The notes under the pieces are model-generated. The model searched no databases, was not told where the DNA came from, and worked only from the letters and a program-made list of their open reading frames with translations. A DNA stretch of 64,000 bases from Acanthococcus lagerstroemiae (Eukaryota > Arthropoda > Insecta > Hemiptera > Eriococcidae). Below, piece after piece: positions 21,867 through 34,700 of the stretch (positions within the stretch are counted from its first letter, which is position 1; the number at the start of each line of letters is the position of its first letter). Position numbers and translations under genes: made by a program. The stretch lies in the NCBI GenBank assembly GCA_031841125.1, contig CM063108.1, positions 8,353,683 to 8,417,682 of the forward strand, read 5' to 3'.

Positions 21867-24245
21867 CTGAAATCAGATAAATACTAATCGAATGTTGATA
21901 TCACAGTATAGGTATTTGCTAATGAAAAAACTCATATCCAAAACATAGTATGTACATTTTTCTGGTTTCGTTGAAATCGGGTGACGAAACCCACAACTCA
22001 TCAGTATCTCTTCGTCGAACTGCAAAGAAAAATCATTTTCCTTCGTGTTATCGCAATATTTTCTGATAGTAGATCTTATATTTGCAGTATATTGTACTTC
22101 CTGTACTACTAAGGTGGTCCTTGTTTTAAAAAATTTCAAATTTTGAGTCGTTAACCGTCTCATTCATAGTGCAAAAAGGAGGGCTGAAGTTCGAAAAGCT
22201 TAGCCCCTAAAATCCACTGACGATCCACCCTCCAAAAACGCAACTGGAAAATTATACATATAAACGAAAGAATTTTCATCTCCTCTCCCCCGAACACTCC
22301 CACACAAGGTCGGCTGTTTGCTCTTACTCTCTCAATTTTTTCCTTTTCTCTTCCATAAAATACCAGTCTCCTGTACTAATAAGTATTAACCTGTGCGGTT
22401 GAAGCTAAACGTAGAATTCTCCATAAGGAAATAATGCAAGTTGGCATGCTATGTCCTCACAATCAAACTTTAAAAAAATAAAATAAAAATTGAGAAATCT
22501 TAAGAACTGCAATCCGTGTAACAGGAAAATGTATGTGATAAGACATTAGGGGTCTACAAAGAGGGTTCCCAAACAGGACATTCGGTGGGTGTATTGATGA
22601 TTGTGTCTAAAAATGACCGAAAATTTATATCGATTATGTAATAGTTCACTTTCGCTTTTAGGATAGGTACCTATGCTGAGCCCGTGTTTTGAAGTTGTAA
22701 ACATCCCACCCCTAACAGTCCTCCAAGAGTCAATATCTAAAAATCAGCCTTAGTAATCAATATTCCATATTTTGTTGAGTAGCCAAGTTTAATTTTGAGG
22801 TTATTTGAGATATGTCCAATACCCAATAAGACCTTTGGGAGACTGAAAACTGAAATATCACAGTCACATAAATGAGCGTTCAGTTTTTTATGTTTAGGTA
22901 AAAAACACAGACAGCTACAAGTTCAAGATCAAAGACTTATTGATATTGGAGAACGAGAGAACCGCTTTCTGTTTTTACTTTTTAGTATAATTTACCCACC
23001 TGGAATTTCTAAAGAAAACAAAGACGCATACTAGACCATTGTACTTCCCACCCATGTGATAACTGAAACAAGTCGAGAAGTCACGCAATGTACTACACTG
23101 TTTTTAAAACATATAACACAAAAGAGGGTCTTCTCTTCTTGAAGTTTGAATTTTTTTTTGCTAGGTTATAAATGCAGTCAGATCATAGTCGGAGTTGTAA
23201 AAAGGCTATAGCAGGGCAAGATAGGTGAATCGGCCTAAATCGATTTTTTCAAATTTTTCTTCAGTCCTCTATTTGCAGCTTTGACTATATACACGTAATG
23301 GACTGGTAATAGTCGAGAAAAGTTGAATGTAAACAAAGGCAATTTGCCTTGTTGGCAAAACAACACTTGCCCCATTGTTGTCCTGCCTGTAGTCATTTTT
23401 CAAAAAAAAAAAAGATGAGAGAAAAATGTACTCATGGGATTGAAAGTTTATATGATTTTTCTCTAATGTATATGTGCTAAAATTCAGAATTTTTCACGCA
23501 TTCTAAATTCTGTCATCTTTCATAAGAATCACTCAGAATAAATTATGCGACCTAAAAGTGACCATGTATAAAAAAATCAGAAAAAACAGAAATAACGGGT
23601 AGCTAAGCGATTTAGTTGTGTGTGTATTTACAGTAAGGTTGGCAAGCTAAAACTGAATCCGAACCTGAATCTCAGAGTTTATGAAATTTTGCTGTCTCGC
23701 CGAACTTCGAATCACGAATGTTCGTCATATGCCGAACATCTAGTGGTGTCTATGGCAATATTTGGCATTTGGCGAGTGTGAGAGGCACGTTCGCCGAATG
23801 CCGAACATTTTCCATCCGTTGTCGGTAAACTGACACGAGTCAAAGGAAACAATCCCAAAATATTCGACGTTTGCCGAATTCACGCATAGTGTTTAGAGGT
23901 GCATTTGTGATATTGCGAACGTTCGAGAAGTAGTATGCCGAACGTTCGTCATTCGGCGAATGTCGCATGTGTGTAGCCGGCTTCTGCAGCCGAATCCGAA
24001 GCTAAGTGTTATCATTTTGCGTAGGAAAAGCCGAAACTGAAGTTCATAATACAAACTGAAGATGAAACGAAGCCGTAATATATTAGATTTTAATGGCTTC
24101 GGTTTTGGCTTAATGTCACACTGCCGTGATCCGTGATACAGGATTTTGACCATTTACATCGCAGTTATCTCATCCATGTGCTGCTTTGCCAACAGGGCAA
24201 ATTGCCTTTGTTTACATTCAACGCCACTCCATTTAAACCTATCTT

Positions 24246-24428
24246 GAGCCGCAATATAGAGTTGTTTGCATTTACTCTCAGTGTCCAGGAAAATGTCTAT
24301 CTTCAAATACAGTCGTGATTTGAAGTTGACGCAATAAAAATTCATTCCTGACTCTTTTACTCCCAATGTGTAAACACACCAAGGGTTGAGCCTACTTCAT
24401 AATGAGATACACGGATTACAACATGATG
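24246..24428 (+). repeat. Dispersed repeat, copy 3 (unit 2)
   Basis: Tandem-duplication partner of 20033-20215, differing by only a few bases. Confidence 0.65.
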
Positions 24429-25555
24429 ATTTATTATATAATTTATATCTTTTAAAGTTACGATTTGGACTCGAGACTTTTATTTTTATTTTAGCTCAAA
24501 GTTTTACTCAAACCCTTCTTACTTTTTCATTTTTTTTCTCTTTTTTTTTCTGTCAAATCAACAGTTTGGCAGATTTGCCACCATTTTATTTATCTTCTCC
24601 ACGCCTCAGGAGAACGTCTTATGAACGCGATTGGGAAATTTATAACGTGCCAGTTGGTTTTTTTTGTCAAAGTCAAAAAATTCAGGAACCCGCAACTCAG
24701 TCAAGAAAACTAAGAAAGGAGGAAATCTCCTTTTTGCTGTTCAGCTGAAATTGTAATATAGTCGGGATCCTTATTGGTGTCCATGTCCATCCTCCTTTCC
24801 CAACCCCTGGAACTTGTTCTTCACGCCGGTCCTGTCCGTATGAAGCACACAATAAACATTATTAAACATAATTTAAACTAACTTAGATATTCATCACACT
24901 TCGGACGTTTACAGTATGTGAATTATTTTGATCTAACAGGATCCACAGTAGGCTTGTATAGTAGAAAAAACAGCGCTTATTTTATTCTTCGTAATTTCTC
25001 TGTATTATAGAGACTGGAAACTAAAGAAAAACGAATGATACCTGAGATCTTGGCAAACTTGGAAGATGTACTTGCCAAACAAATTTGAGGGGAAAAACTC
25101 GCCATTTGCTGCTGGGGACTTCACAATCTCTGCAAGTATCTGAGACTCGAAATTCTAGGTACGTAATCTGAGCGCTGTACTTCCTCATTCTCTCTATTCA
25201 AATTCATGCGCGTTTTTTTCCTTCTTCTATGTTCAGTTTATGGAGTGTAAATGAAATTCCTTTCTAATTCTTGAAATAAGAAGTTCCCTTTTCTTGTAGT
25301 AAATAAATATTCTTTTTGACTCGAAAGTTTCCAGGTGTTGGCCCATCATAAAAGTCATGGCAACACAACTTTCTTGTCAAAACACGCCTTACTAAGGGAG
25401 GTCGCAGGTAACTTTTTATTTAAAAAATTTTCATACGATTGAAATACTAGGAAAAGAAGAGTTACTCGGAATTCTGAAACTCTCTAATTAGAATGAATGA
25501 GTTATGCTTTTTGTTTTCTTCATTGAACACTGGCTGTGAATCAGTGAACATTCAA

Positions 25556-25561
25556 TTTATT
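25556..25561 (-). terminator. Poly(A) signal AATAAA, proximal copy
   Basis: AATAAA begins two bases after the TAA stop of the proximal terminal exon. Because this signal comes first for a transcript from the upstream exons, it probably ends the main mRNA. Confidence 0.6.
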
Positions 25562-25562
25562 G

Positions 25563-25778
25563 TTACAACATGAAACCTCCAGATGAAGGTCCATTTAAAA
25601 TTGGTTGACTTTGCAAGGTGATTTGTCGCGTCGACGATTGAAAATCCGTTTCAAACATAACAAAAACATTTTTCTCTGGTGCTGGTCGCAGATAACATCC
25701 GGGCAGGTACAATGTAATTTGAGATCCAACCGTAGGCCAGTATCTTCCGAGATTGAAACCATTAACAAAGAGTACACC
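25563..25778 (-). CDS. Beta-galactosidase last exon, proximal copy
   Basis: 71 codons and a stop. Nearest to the upstream exons and therefore the likeliest true 3' end of the gene. Same protein as 21350-21565. Confidence 0.88.
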   Translation of the reverse strand, partial: GVLFVNGFNLGRYWPTVGSQITLYLPGCYLRPAPEKNVFVMFETDFQSSTRQITLQSQPILNGPSSGGFML

Positions 25779-28700
25779 CTGGAGACAGAATAAAAATCCG
25801 TTCACAGATTTTGTGAACAAAATCGAATGGTACTACATTCCTCGTATAAGACTATTCTTAATGTTCACTTACTTTTCCCCAGCCACTGAGATTAACGTAT
25901 GTATCAAGTGGAGTATCGTATGAAGGCATTATGAAGTATCCTATGTAGAAAGCAGGCGGGAATATGAACAATGAAGAGGGCTGGATATTTTCGACCCAGC
26001 TCACATTTTCAAGCGAGTATTTGGTCATCACCCAGTTAGTGAGAGGTATGAAGTTGAGGGAGGGAGTTGCAGTTAAACCCTGAAATCAGATAAATACTAA
26101 TCGAATGTTGATATCACAGTATAGGTATTTGCTAATGAAAAAACTCATATCCAAAACATAGTATGTACATTTTTCTGGTTTCGTTGAAATCGGGTGACGA
26201 AACCCACAACTCATCAGTATCTCTTCGTCGAACTGCAAAGAAAAATCATTTTCCTTCGTGTTATCGCAATATTTTCTGATAGTAGATCTTATATTTGCAG
26301 TATATTGTACTTCCTGTACTACTAAGGTGGTCCTTGTTTTAAAAAATTTCAAATTTTGAGTCGTTAACCGTCTCATTCATAAGTGCAAAAAGGAGGGCTG
26401 AAGTTCGAAAAGCTTAGCCCCTAAAATCCACTGACGATCCACCCTCCAAAAACGCAACTGGAAAATTATACATATAAACGAAAGAATTTTCATCTCCTCT
26501 CCCCCGAACACTCCCACACAAGGTCGGCTGTTTGCTCTTACTCTCTCAATTTTTTCCTTTTCTCTTCCATAAAATACCAGTCTCCTGTACTAATAAGTAT
26601 TAACCTGTGCGGTTGAAGCTAAACGTAGAATTCTCCATAAGGAAATAATGCAAGTTGGCATGCTATGTCCTCACAATCAAACTTTAAAAAAAATAAAATA
26701 AAAATTGAGAAATCTTAAGAACTGCAATCCGTGTAACAGGAAAATGTATGTGATAAGACATTAGGGGTCTACAAAGAGGGTTCCCAAACAGGACATTCGG
26801 TGGGTGTATTGATGATTGTGTCTAAAAATGACCGAAAATTTATATCGATTATGTAATAGTTCACTTTCGCTTTTAGGATAGGTACCTATGCTGAGCCCGT
26901 GTTTTGAAGTTGTAAACATCCCACCCCTAACAGTCCTCCAAGAGTCAATATCTAAAAATCAGCCTTAGTAATCAATATTCCATATTTTGTTGAGTAGCCA
27001 AGTTTAATTTTGAGGTTATTTGAGATATGTCCAATACCCAATAAGACCTTTGGGAGACTGAAAACTGAAATATCACAGTCACATAAATGAGCTTTAATCA
27101 TTTCAAACATGAAGCTCTTTTTAATCGAAAAGTGTATTTATGAGGTTACTTTTGGTACATGCCCTCTTTCGAGGGTTCCACAGGAAGCCTAAACCGCAAA
27201 CTTCTGGTTTTTAGCTTCGAACATACCAGTCCTGAAAGGTTTTCTGAGTCACTTAGTTCATTTCCCACCCTTTAGAATCCACTTGTAGCTAAAATCTGAA
27301 AAGACTGACAACTTTGTAAGTGGATAAGAACTGTATCTGAAATGCATTTTAGTAGTCATGAGTTCATTTTTAGGTTATTTCAACCGCCAACCTTACCCAC
27401 TAAGATCAAAGTAAGGCTGAAACCTAAGATATGGACAGAGACATCTGTAAACCTTCATGGCGCGTTGAACTACAGCTCAAGTAACATTGAAAATGAAGTC
27501 AGCGATTTAAACCCCTCATTTTTGATATGGTTGATGATCCCTTAGGTGACTTCCAATGTATGTATGTGACCTAGAATTATGAAATGTGCCTCTGGTGTCA
27601 AAAAATCACGCTCTTTTGAATAAAACCAATCGCAGCTTCCTATCTTCATTAGTCTTTCCTCAAGATGCATATGAAAATTACATCAAAAGTGTAAAAACAT
27701 CCGTTTACATAGCATTGTGTGAAACGGGCCTGGAGAGATGACAGAGAAAAAGAATTTGAAAAGCCGTTGCCATAACAACGCGTAAATGCACCACCAAAGA
27801 ATCTGTGTGCACCACTACTACCATCCCGTCCTAACACTCGTTTATCTCAAAAACCTGTTTTCGCACAAGAGGCACATTTCATAATTCCAGGTCACATATA
27901 TCAGTTTTTAGTTCCCTGTAGGTTATAAGTTATAATGATGTGGGAATACACTAAAATAACTTCAAACATTGACTCAAAGACTCAAATTAAAACAAAACAA
28001 AAAAAAGTTCGATATATTGGGAGAAAGCAAGACTGATTTTCAGATCTTGATTCTTGATCCCTCCTTACACCATAAAAGAAACCTCTAACCCTGTAGCTTA
28101 TAATTTTTTCCCATCTGACTGAAGAAAAAATGGACTGGAAGGAGGGGGCGAGAGTGGAAATTTCCCCCAGATCCTCTTTTTCTCTCTACGGGTCTACTAA
28201 TAATCATTGTTTTGGTCTTATCAGGACGTTATTTCTTTCACAGATAATATTTACAGAAATTATATTAATGATTGAGAAGGATACATCTATTCTACTATTG
28301 ATATATGAGTCAATATGTAAATGCTAATTACCAAAACTACTCTTACTTATTCTTTTACCAATGATGATTTTGAATTTGATTTGGACGAGAGTAAATTCTA
28401 TATTATAGCCACTTACGGAGTCTTTAGGTTTTCAATATTGCATTTCATTGCCTCCATTGTTAATTATACCTACTACATATACCTATAGCCTAAATTTAAA
28501 ACATCAATTAGTATACACAAGTTGAATATACTGCACCTTCCGTTCCATCATGGAATCTACAGAAATCGCGATGTGGTATCGGCCTTGATTTTCTACTAAT
28601 AAATTAAGTTTTTTCTCTCGGCCAGTGAATATCAAGGGAGTAAATATGGCCCAATTTCGATTGAGAGTTGCTCTGTATGTCTGGAAGAAATAGCTCAATT

Positions 28701-31700
28701 TATTATGTACTCGTGTTAACTGGTTGAGAAAAACTACATAACGAAACAAAACATAATTTTCGTTATTTTAAAAATAACGAAGGTGTGAAAGAATTGCGCA
28801 GTCTGGGAAATTCATGAGATACATAAATGTATCTTTTTGATTTACTCGATCGTGAGTTCTTTGCGAAATCGGAATTTTCTGAAACCAAGCCTTGCACTAC
28901 AAATGCATAACGTTTATCTACAAATATTTTCCATAGGTAGTGAACTACACAGATCAGACCATTTCCTGTAGGTACATCATGTACTGACGGCATTAAGGTG
29001 ATTCGCCTGCAAAAAATCTCCCCATTATCCGATGCATTTTGTAGTAGATATAGTAGGAATTTGTAATTGTTTTTGGCAAATATATACTATTCTTGAGCCA
29101 AGTTTTCGAATGATACGTAAAATAACGTACCTTCTTATTTGAATTCCTAAAATTAGTTAGCTCCCCAGAACTATTTTATTTAGGGGGAGACACTTTTTTA
29201 CCTCTAAAAGAACTAGACATTTTTAGTTTACTTGCTTAAAAATTAATTGTGGTTAATTCCAAATCAACTTTGCAAACAAATTTCCGTGATGATATCTAAA
29301 CTGTGCGTGAATTGCATTCGAAATGGTCCTCCTGGATCTTTCGATTATACCTAAAATGCCTAAATGATGGCTTCTAGCGCACTTCTTTGTCTGACAACAA
29401 TTTTTCTCAATTTCAGGACTTTTTTATGATACCTAGTGGAAGTTATTCTTTATTATATATGTATACCTACTCATTACCCCCAAAATGAAAAGCTCCTTTG
29501 GAGTACCTAGAAAATTCACAAAGTAAGCTGCACATATCCCAAGATTATAAACGCAAGTTGGAAAATTTCATCACTGATTCAAAAAGTAATTTCGATAAAT
29601 GTGCATTAATCTACTTGGCAACATTGTACCTAGTTATGTTCTATTAATTTCAATCAATAGACGTAGCGTACGCAGACTTACCTGATCTATGTACAAATGT
29701 CCTCGGTCTTTCAAGCCGGGAACCGAAAGTATCGAGAAAAACCAAGTTAGAGGGATGTACGTTTCATACAACACGTAGCCGTATTGGATATCCAAATCTT
29801 CGAAACTTTTCGGATTAAAACTGAATACCCGTCCATCATTCGGGACCCGACTGTCGAAGAGCGATATTACTGGTTTCATGGCCACTTTCCCATAGTTGCC
29901 TTTGGGAGCTGGTTTTGGAAGCGAAATGTTTGGCATGGCAGTGTACTAGACAGAAACAGGCCCTTGATTGTTACTTGTTCTTCGTCTCGATATTACACTT
30001 CACAGTTATACGGTTCAACGTATTTCTGAATCGAATTGAAATATAATTACATGTGAGAGTAGATTCCTGAATGTGTAATATTTATCAGTGGGATCACCAG
30101 CTTCATCCAATGGAGCGTCGTAGTCGTAAGAAGTTTGTATTGGGTAATATAACCAACCAGCATTGGGGGGCGAGTTGGCTCCTAACGATATAAAAATCAG
30201 CGTTATCAAATGCATCATCTCTGTATGATTTATGAGTACTAGAGGTCATTTTTACCGTTATGAAAACCGAAATTCGTTCCTCCGTGAAACATGTGAATAT
30301 TAATGGACGCCCCAATGTCAAGTAACCGCTTTACGGTTTTTTCAACTCCCGCAACTGATACTCGATTTCGTTTTAGACTCCAGTATGATGGCCATCCACC
30401 CCAGAATTCTGCGCTGAATATAGGCCCCTTACTTTGGGCCCAGCGTATTTTCATTATCGTCGCGTTTATGTCTTCTGCTAAATTGTATAATACACGCTTG
30501 TAGTAATACTTACCTCAAGCTAAAAAAAAAAAATCATAAGTATGCATAGGTATAAATGTGAGTAAGTACCATAGCCGAAGTCGAAAGCTTGATAAACCCC
30601 AGGGATTGAACCACATTTAAATATCATTCCCATTGCTGCCCAGAAATGGTCTGTTGTAAACAGAAGCGCGCTGTTGCCCACGTAGTGCTCAATCAGGTTC
30701 TTCAGCCACAACTTGTACATCATATTACAGTCTGGAAGTGTTACATATTCATTTTCGACCTAAGAATAAACTGAATCTTAGTACTATGAAATTCGACTCG
30801 GTCATGCATAAAATATACCTAGAGTTGTCTCAAGTAATATATTCGTTAGTTACGGACAACCATGTTTGGGGGAGCGTATGTCGATGCACGCGTGCCAAAT
30901 TGGCTCCTCAGACATCGCACCCCTGGCCCCGGAAACTACCCTTTCGAGTATCCCATCGGTGACAAGAGGAGTACGGACAACCATAACCGTATTCCTCTTC
31001 TGTAATTGATGGTACATGTACAGGTTGTAATGTGAAACCTTGATTTGACAGGGAGCTTAATTTGTTGAGCCAGCTAAGTATGCAAACTTATTCCTACCTA
31101 CCAGACTAAAGGCCCAAATCAGAGTTAAATCAAAAATCTGATGCGAAATTGGTAACTCAAGAAACTTCCATTTTGATATTCTGTTCGATACATCCCTATG
31201 TTGGTGATACGTTTGAGCCCTCCTTTCGGGAACGAGAAAATTTGTCTTCATCCAAAAAGAAACTAGACCCTCCCACTTACAAATCCTCGTTCGCGTCGCA
31301 TTTAATGTTTCTAGTTGAATTTTATTTTGACGGAAAATATTTCGTCTCTCATCATCAACTTCGGCGGAATTTCAAATGAATCGAATGACACATCAAAATA
31401 GGAGGAACAGAGAGGTTCTTTGGGTCGTTAATGTCGAATATCCATCAAATGTTGATCCGTGCCAATCGAAAACCCTCAAATTTGGAAAAATGGACATAAT
31501 GGATTTGGGTTGGAAAAATTCAACTAAGTATGAAAATAAAGTTTTTTTTGGGGCTCTGATTTCGAATATAATGCTTCAGATTTGAAATTCGACTCCCTCT
31601 GGAACCGGAGATTCAAAAAAGAGCAAAACTGACTTGGAATAAAAAAAACCAAAGTATCGAAACATGGTTTACTGGAGTCACTGATTTCAAATATTAATAT

Positions 31701-34700
31701 CGCATAAAATTCTTAATTCGATCTCATCCGAAACACCGAATTTGAGAAAGGAAAAAAGAGCAGAAATGACTTGGAATATAAATATCAAACTAGTTACCAG
31801 AACAAGGGTTTTTTGGGTCACAGCGGTCGCTGATTTCGAGTATCGTGTGAGAAACCGTCCGTTTTCCGTCGCGATTATCTGACGCGTCTATTATATTTCC
31901 CACACCTTATCTATTTTGCAGGTTGTTACCGTTACATTTTTATGCGAGAGTGTGCTGTGAACTATAAGTATGGAATACGAATAAATCAGTTAGTATTTGA
32001 TCGAGCTTGTGTCGACTTTTACATTCGTGAATTGCTAACAATCGTATTAAATTGTTAATCCGATTCTTGGGCACTGAAACTTAAATATGTACCCCTTCGC
32101 ATGGACCAATTCGACTTCGCTGAAAAATCTGAATAAGTATTCGAAATAAGTCTATCTGGTCACGAATTTCAGATTTTCGGTTCATACCCTATGTGGACTT
32201 TCAAATTCAAATTTGACCCCTTCTTGTAGACATAATCGGGCTAATTTAAAAAAAAAAAAATCGAACAACGTACCGGAATTCGGGTTTTCAGGTCACCTAG
32301 TTCGAGAATATAACCATATTTTCAATTCGGACCCGATTTGGACTCTGAATTCAACCTTCTTCTACCCTCGAGGGACCAATTTTGAATTTCCTACTTGAGC
32401 AAAAACCGAAATAAGGGGTTTCCGTGTCGTTTATAACAAAAAGTGATTGGATGCGCGAATCAATCTTTAACGAATCGAATCATGAATCATGATTTAAAAT
32501 CATTAATTTTTCTGTGATTCGTTATATTCGTATTCGAATCTTTTTAAAATCGTAATTCGATTCATTTTCCAATTAGTTGTAAATGAATCGAATACTTTTC
32601 GAATCATACTGAAACTCTAAACTGTGAACTTAATTGATCTGTCGATAAATATAATCCTCAAGCTCAATTCTCATTTAGTATCAGTTATCCTCGAAACAGA
32701 TTTGTACAAATCTTTTTCGAATCACGAATCTAATTTTCTGGTGCAATTCTAATTTGATTCGAAATTGAATCGAATCATTTTCTTGGTGATTGATTCGAAT
32801 CATTAAGTTCTTAACGATTTGTGATTCGTGATTCGAATCCCAAAAACGAACGAATAATTTGTGATTCGATTCATTTTTTAATGATTTGCGCCCAGTCTTG
32901 CAAGATCAATGAGCACATGGCTGGAAGAAAAATGGCCGGGGGCATAGAAATTTCTATCAACAATACGGCTTGCAGACTGCAGTCGCGCAGCAACAATACG
33001 GTTGCAGATTGTAAATGTCAACCACTGAATACAAGTCGGAGGAGCGTTACGGTTTTCGCTCAAGTATATCCAGTAGTAAAAGCGTATGAAATGCTAAAAT
33101 AAATTTCCATGGTAATGTCAATCACTGAATTCGTGTCGGGGGAGCGTTACACGGTTTTCGTTACGGTATTGCTCAAGTATATACCCAGAAGTAAAAGCAT
33201 ACATGCTAAAACTGCTGTCGTTTCCGAAATGAGAAGAATTTAAATTCATTCCACGAGGAAGGAGAAAACTATCATCCGTTTCTTTTTCGAGTGAAAAGCT
33301 TTGAGAACGCCCAGAGAAATTCCCCTTCCCTTAGGGAAGAGAAGATCATCCTTTTCTTCTCTTGAAAGAGAACTTCGTTCTTATTTATCAAAGAATAAGA
33401 AACTTTTCTTTCTTTGAAAGAAGAGAAAAAAATCACATCTTGGGAGGTATAGTGAATAGTGAACTCCTATGCACCCCGCCGTTCCAATGCCATTGATAAA
33501 TGATGCAAGAACAGATAAAATTAGATATTATCGGCCTTAGGCTTACTTGTAGGCCTTGATAAATAACATGTACGTACTAACCGCGACCATAATAATTGGA
33601 CCGCCATTTCCATACAAGTACTTCACAATTCGCGGCATTAAAATTGAAAACCACTTTTCTACTTCCATTTTATAATCTGTAGAACAGAAAAATTCTTAGT
33701 AAAAATCGGAACTAGAGATTTTATTGCTATCAGACAAAAAAGGTTTTCGGAGAATCGTATCGGAAAAATCTCCTATAATCGAGCCACAGAAAATACGCAC
33801 AGAAATCTGATTGGAATAACTTGGCAAATCATGTCTTTTGTCTACTGGATATACGAATCAGTTTAGCGAATCATGTCCTCTTGATTTAGAATATTCTAGT
33901 CGTTCAGTTTCAAATTCTAAAGTTCACAGTATTTTTAGAGAAAATGCTTGTTCACCTCTGAAAAAGATAATATGCATATTTTACTTTTCAGCTAAGTTTA
34001 ATATTGAAGATAGGAAGGGGGCTGTTTCCTACTAATATACTGTGATTTTTTTTTTCTTTCTTTTTGCCATAAAATAATTTATTGTTGGCACACCCGCCAT
34101 AAAATAAATTTAAGGTTCCTACAGCGATGTTAGTAAGAATTCCAGAATGGGAGAATCAATAAAGTTGCAGCAAGTTATCCAATCACGTTTTCAAGCTTCA
34201 AACATAAGTTAGGAAGCGCTAATGTGCAAGCGCTAAGTGCGCGTTCGGTTGCAAAAACTGTAATTTACATCTCTAATTAAGTAATGAATAATAAGAAGCG
34301 CGACTTAAGGTTATAATTAATAAATTATTTGGAACCTTCAAGTGGACAGTAAGTAGGTACACAGCATATTGCAATACTAGCGCGGTATTCGCAGTCCACA
34401 TCACAAAAAAAGTGTTGTCAACATTTAGAACCAACTTAGGTACCTAATTCAAGTTGAATCGATTTTACAAGTTGCTGTTAAATCCACTAGTAACATCGAT
34501 TACTATTTTTTTTTTTTGTAAAATTAAATTATTCAACTAAGAAATGAGATTCCTATGGTTAGGTTTATTCAATCATATCCAAGAATTAAAAAAGTAAATT
34601 GGGGAGTGCTAATGTCATGAAGTAGACGATGGGTGCTACCCGAAGTGTTAAGTGTGTACAACACGAATCAGCTCTGTACTACCGTGTGTTTTTTAATCTA

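Larger units (their letters stand above)
18670..22875 (+). repeat. Tandem segmental duplication, unit 1 (about 4.2 kb)
   Basis: The whole segment recurs head-to-tail at 22876-27091. The left breakpoint reads ctctg|gcgttcag and the unit junction aaatga|gcgttcag, so the join has about 2 bp of microhomology. Differences are sparse substitutions and a few small indels, such as an extra GCCGAAT word near 23790 and poly-A/T length changes. The unit contains two complete beta-galactosidase exons, a dispersed repeat, an inverted repeat and a CGAACGTTCG-rich stretch. Confidence 0.95.
22876..27091 (+). repeat. Tandem segmental duplication, unit 2
   Basis: Second copy of 18670-22875, ending aaatga|gctttaatc where single-copy sequence resumes. 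The offset between matching positions is about 4206 at the left and 4213 in the exon region. This copy lies next to the remaining beta-galactosidase exons. Confidence 0.95.

Noticed and set aside
29999..30025. Possible 9-codon micro-exon (K-Y-V-E-P-Y-N-C-E) in the beta-galactosidase gene
   Set aside because: It would require a 25-nt intron next to 30051, which is too short. Joining 30051 directly to 29945 gives a normal 105-nt intron in phase.
30985..31010. GAGGAATACGG on the minus strand reading E-E-E-Y-G-Y-G, resembling the GH35 acid/base motif
   Set aside because: The real in-phase motif V-E-N-E-Y lies at 30759 with proper splice sites. This segment does not fit the exon phases.
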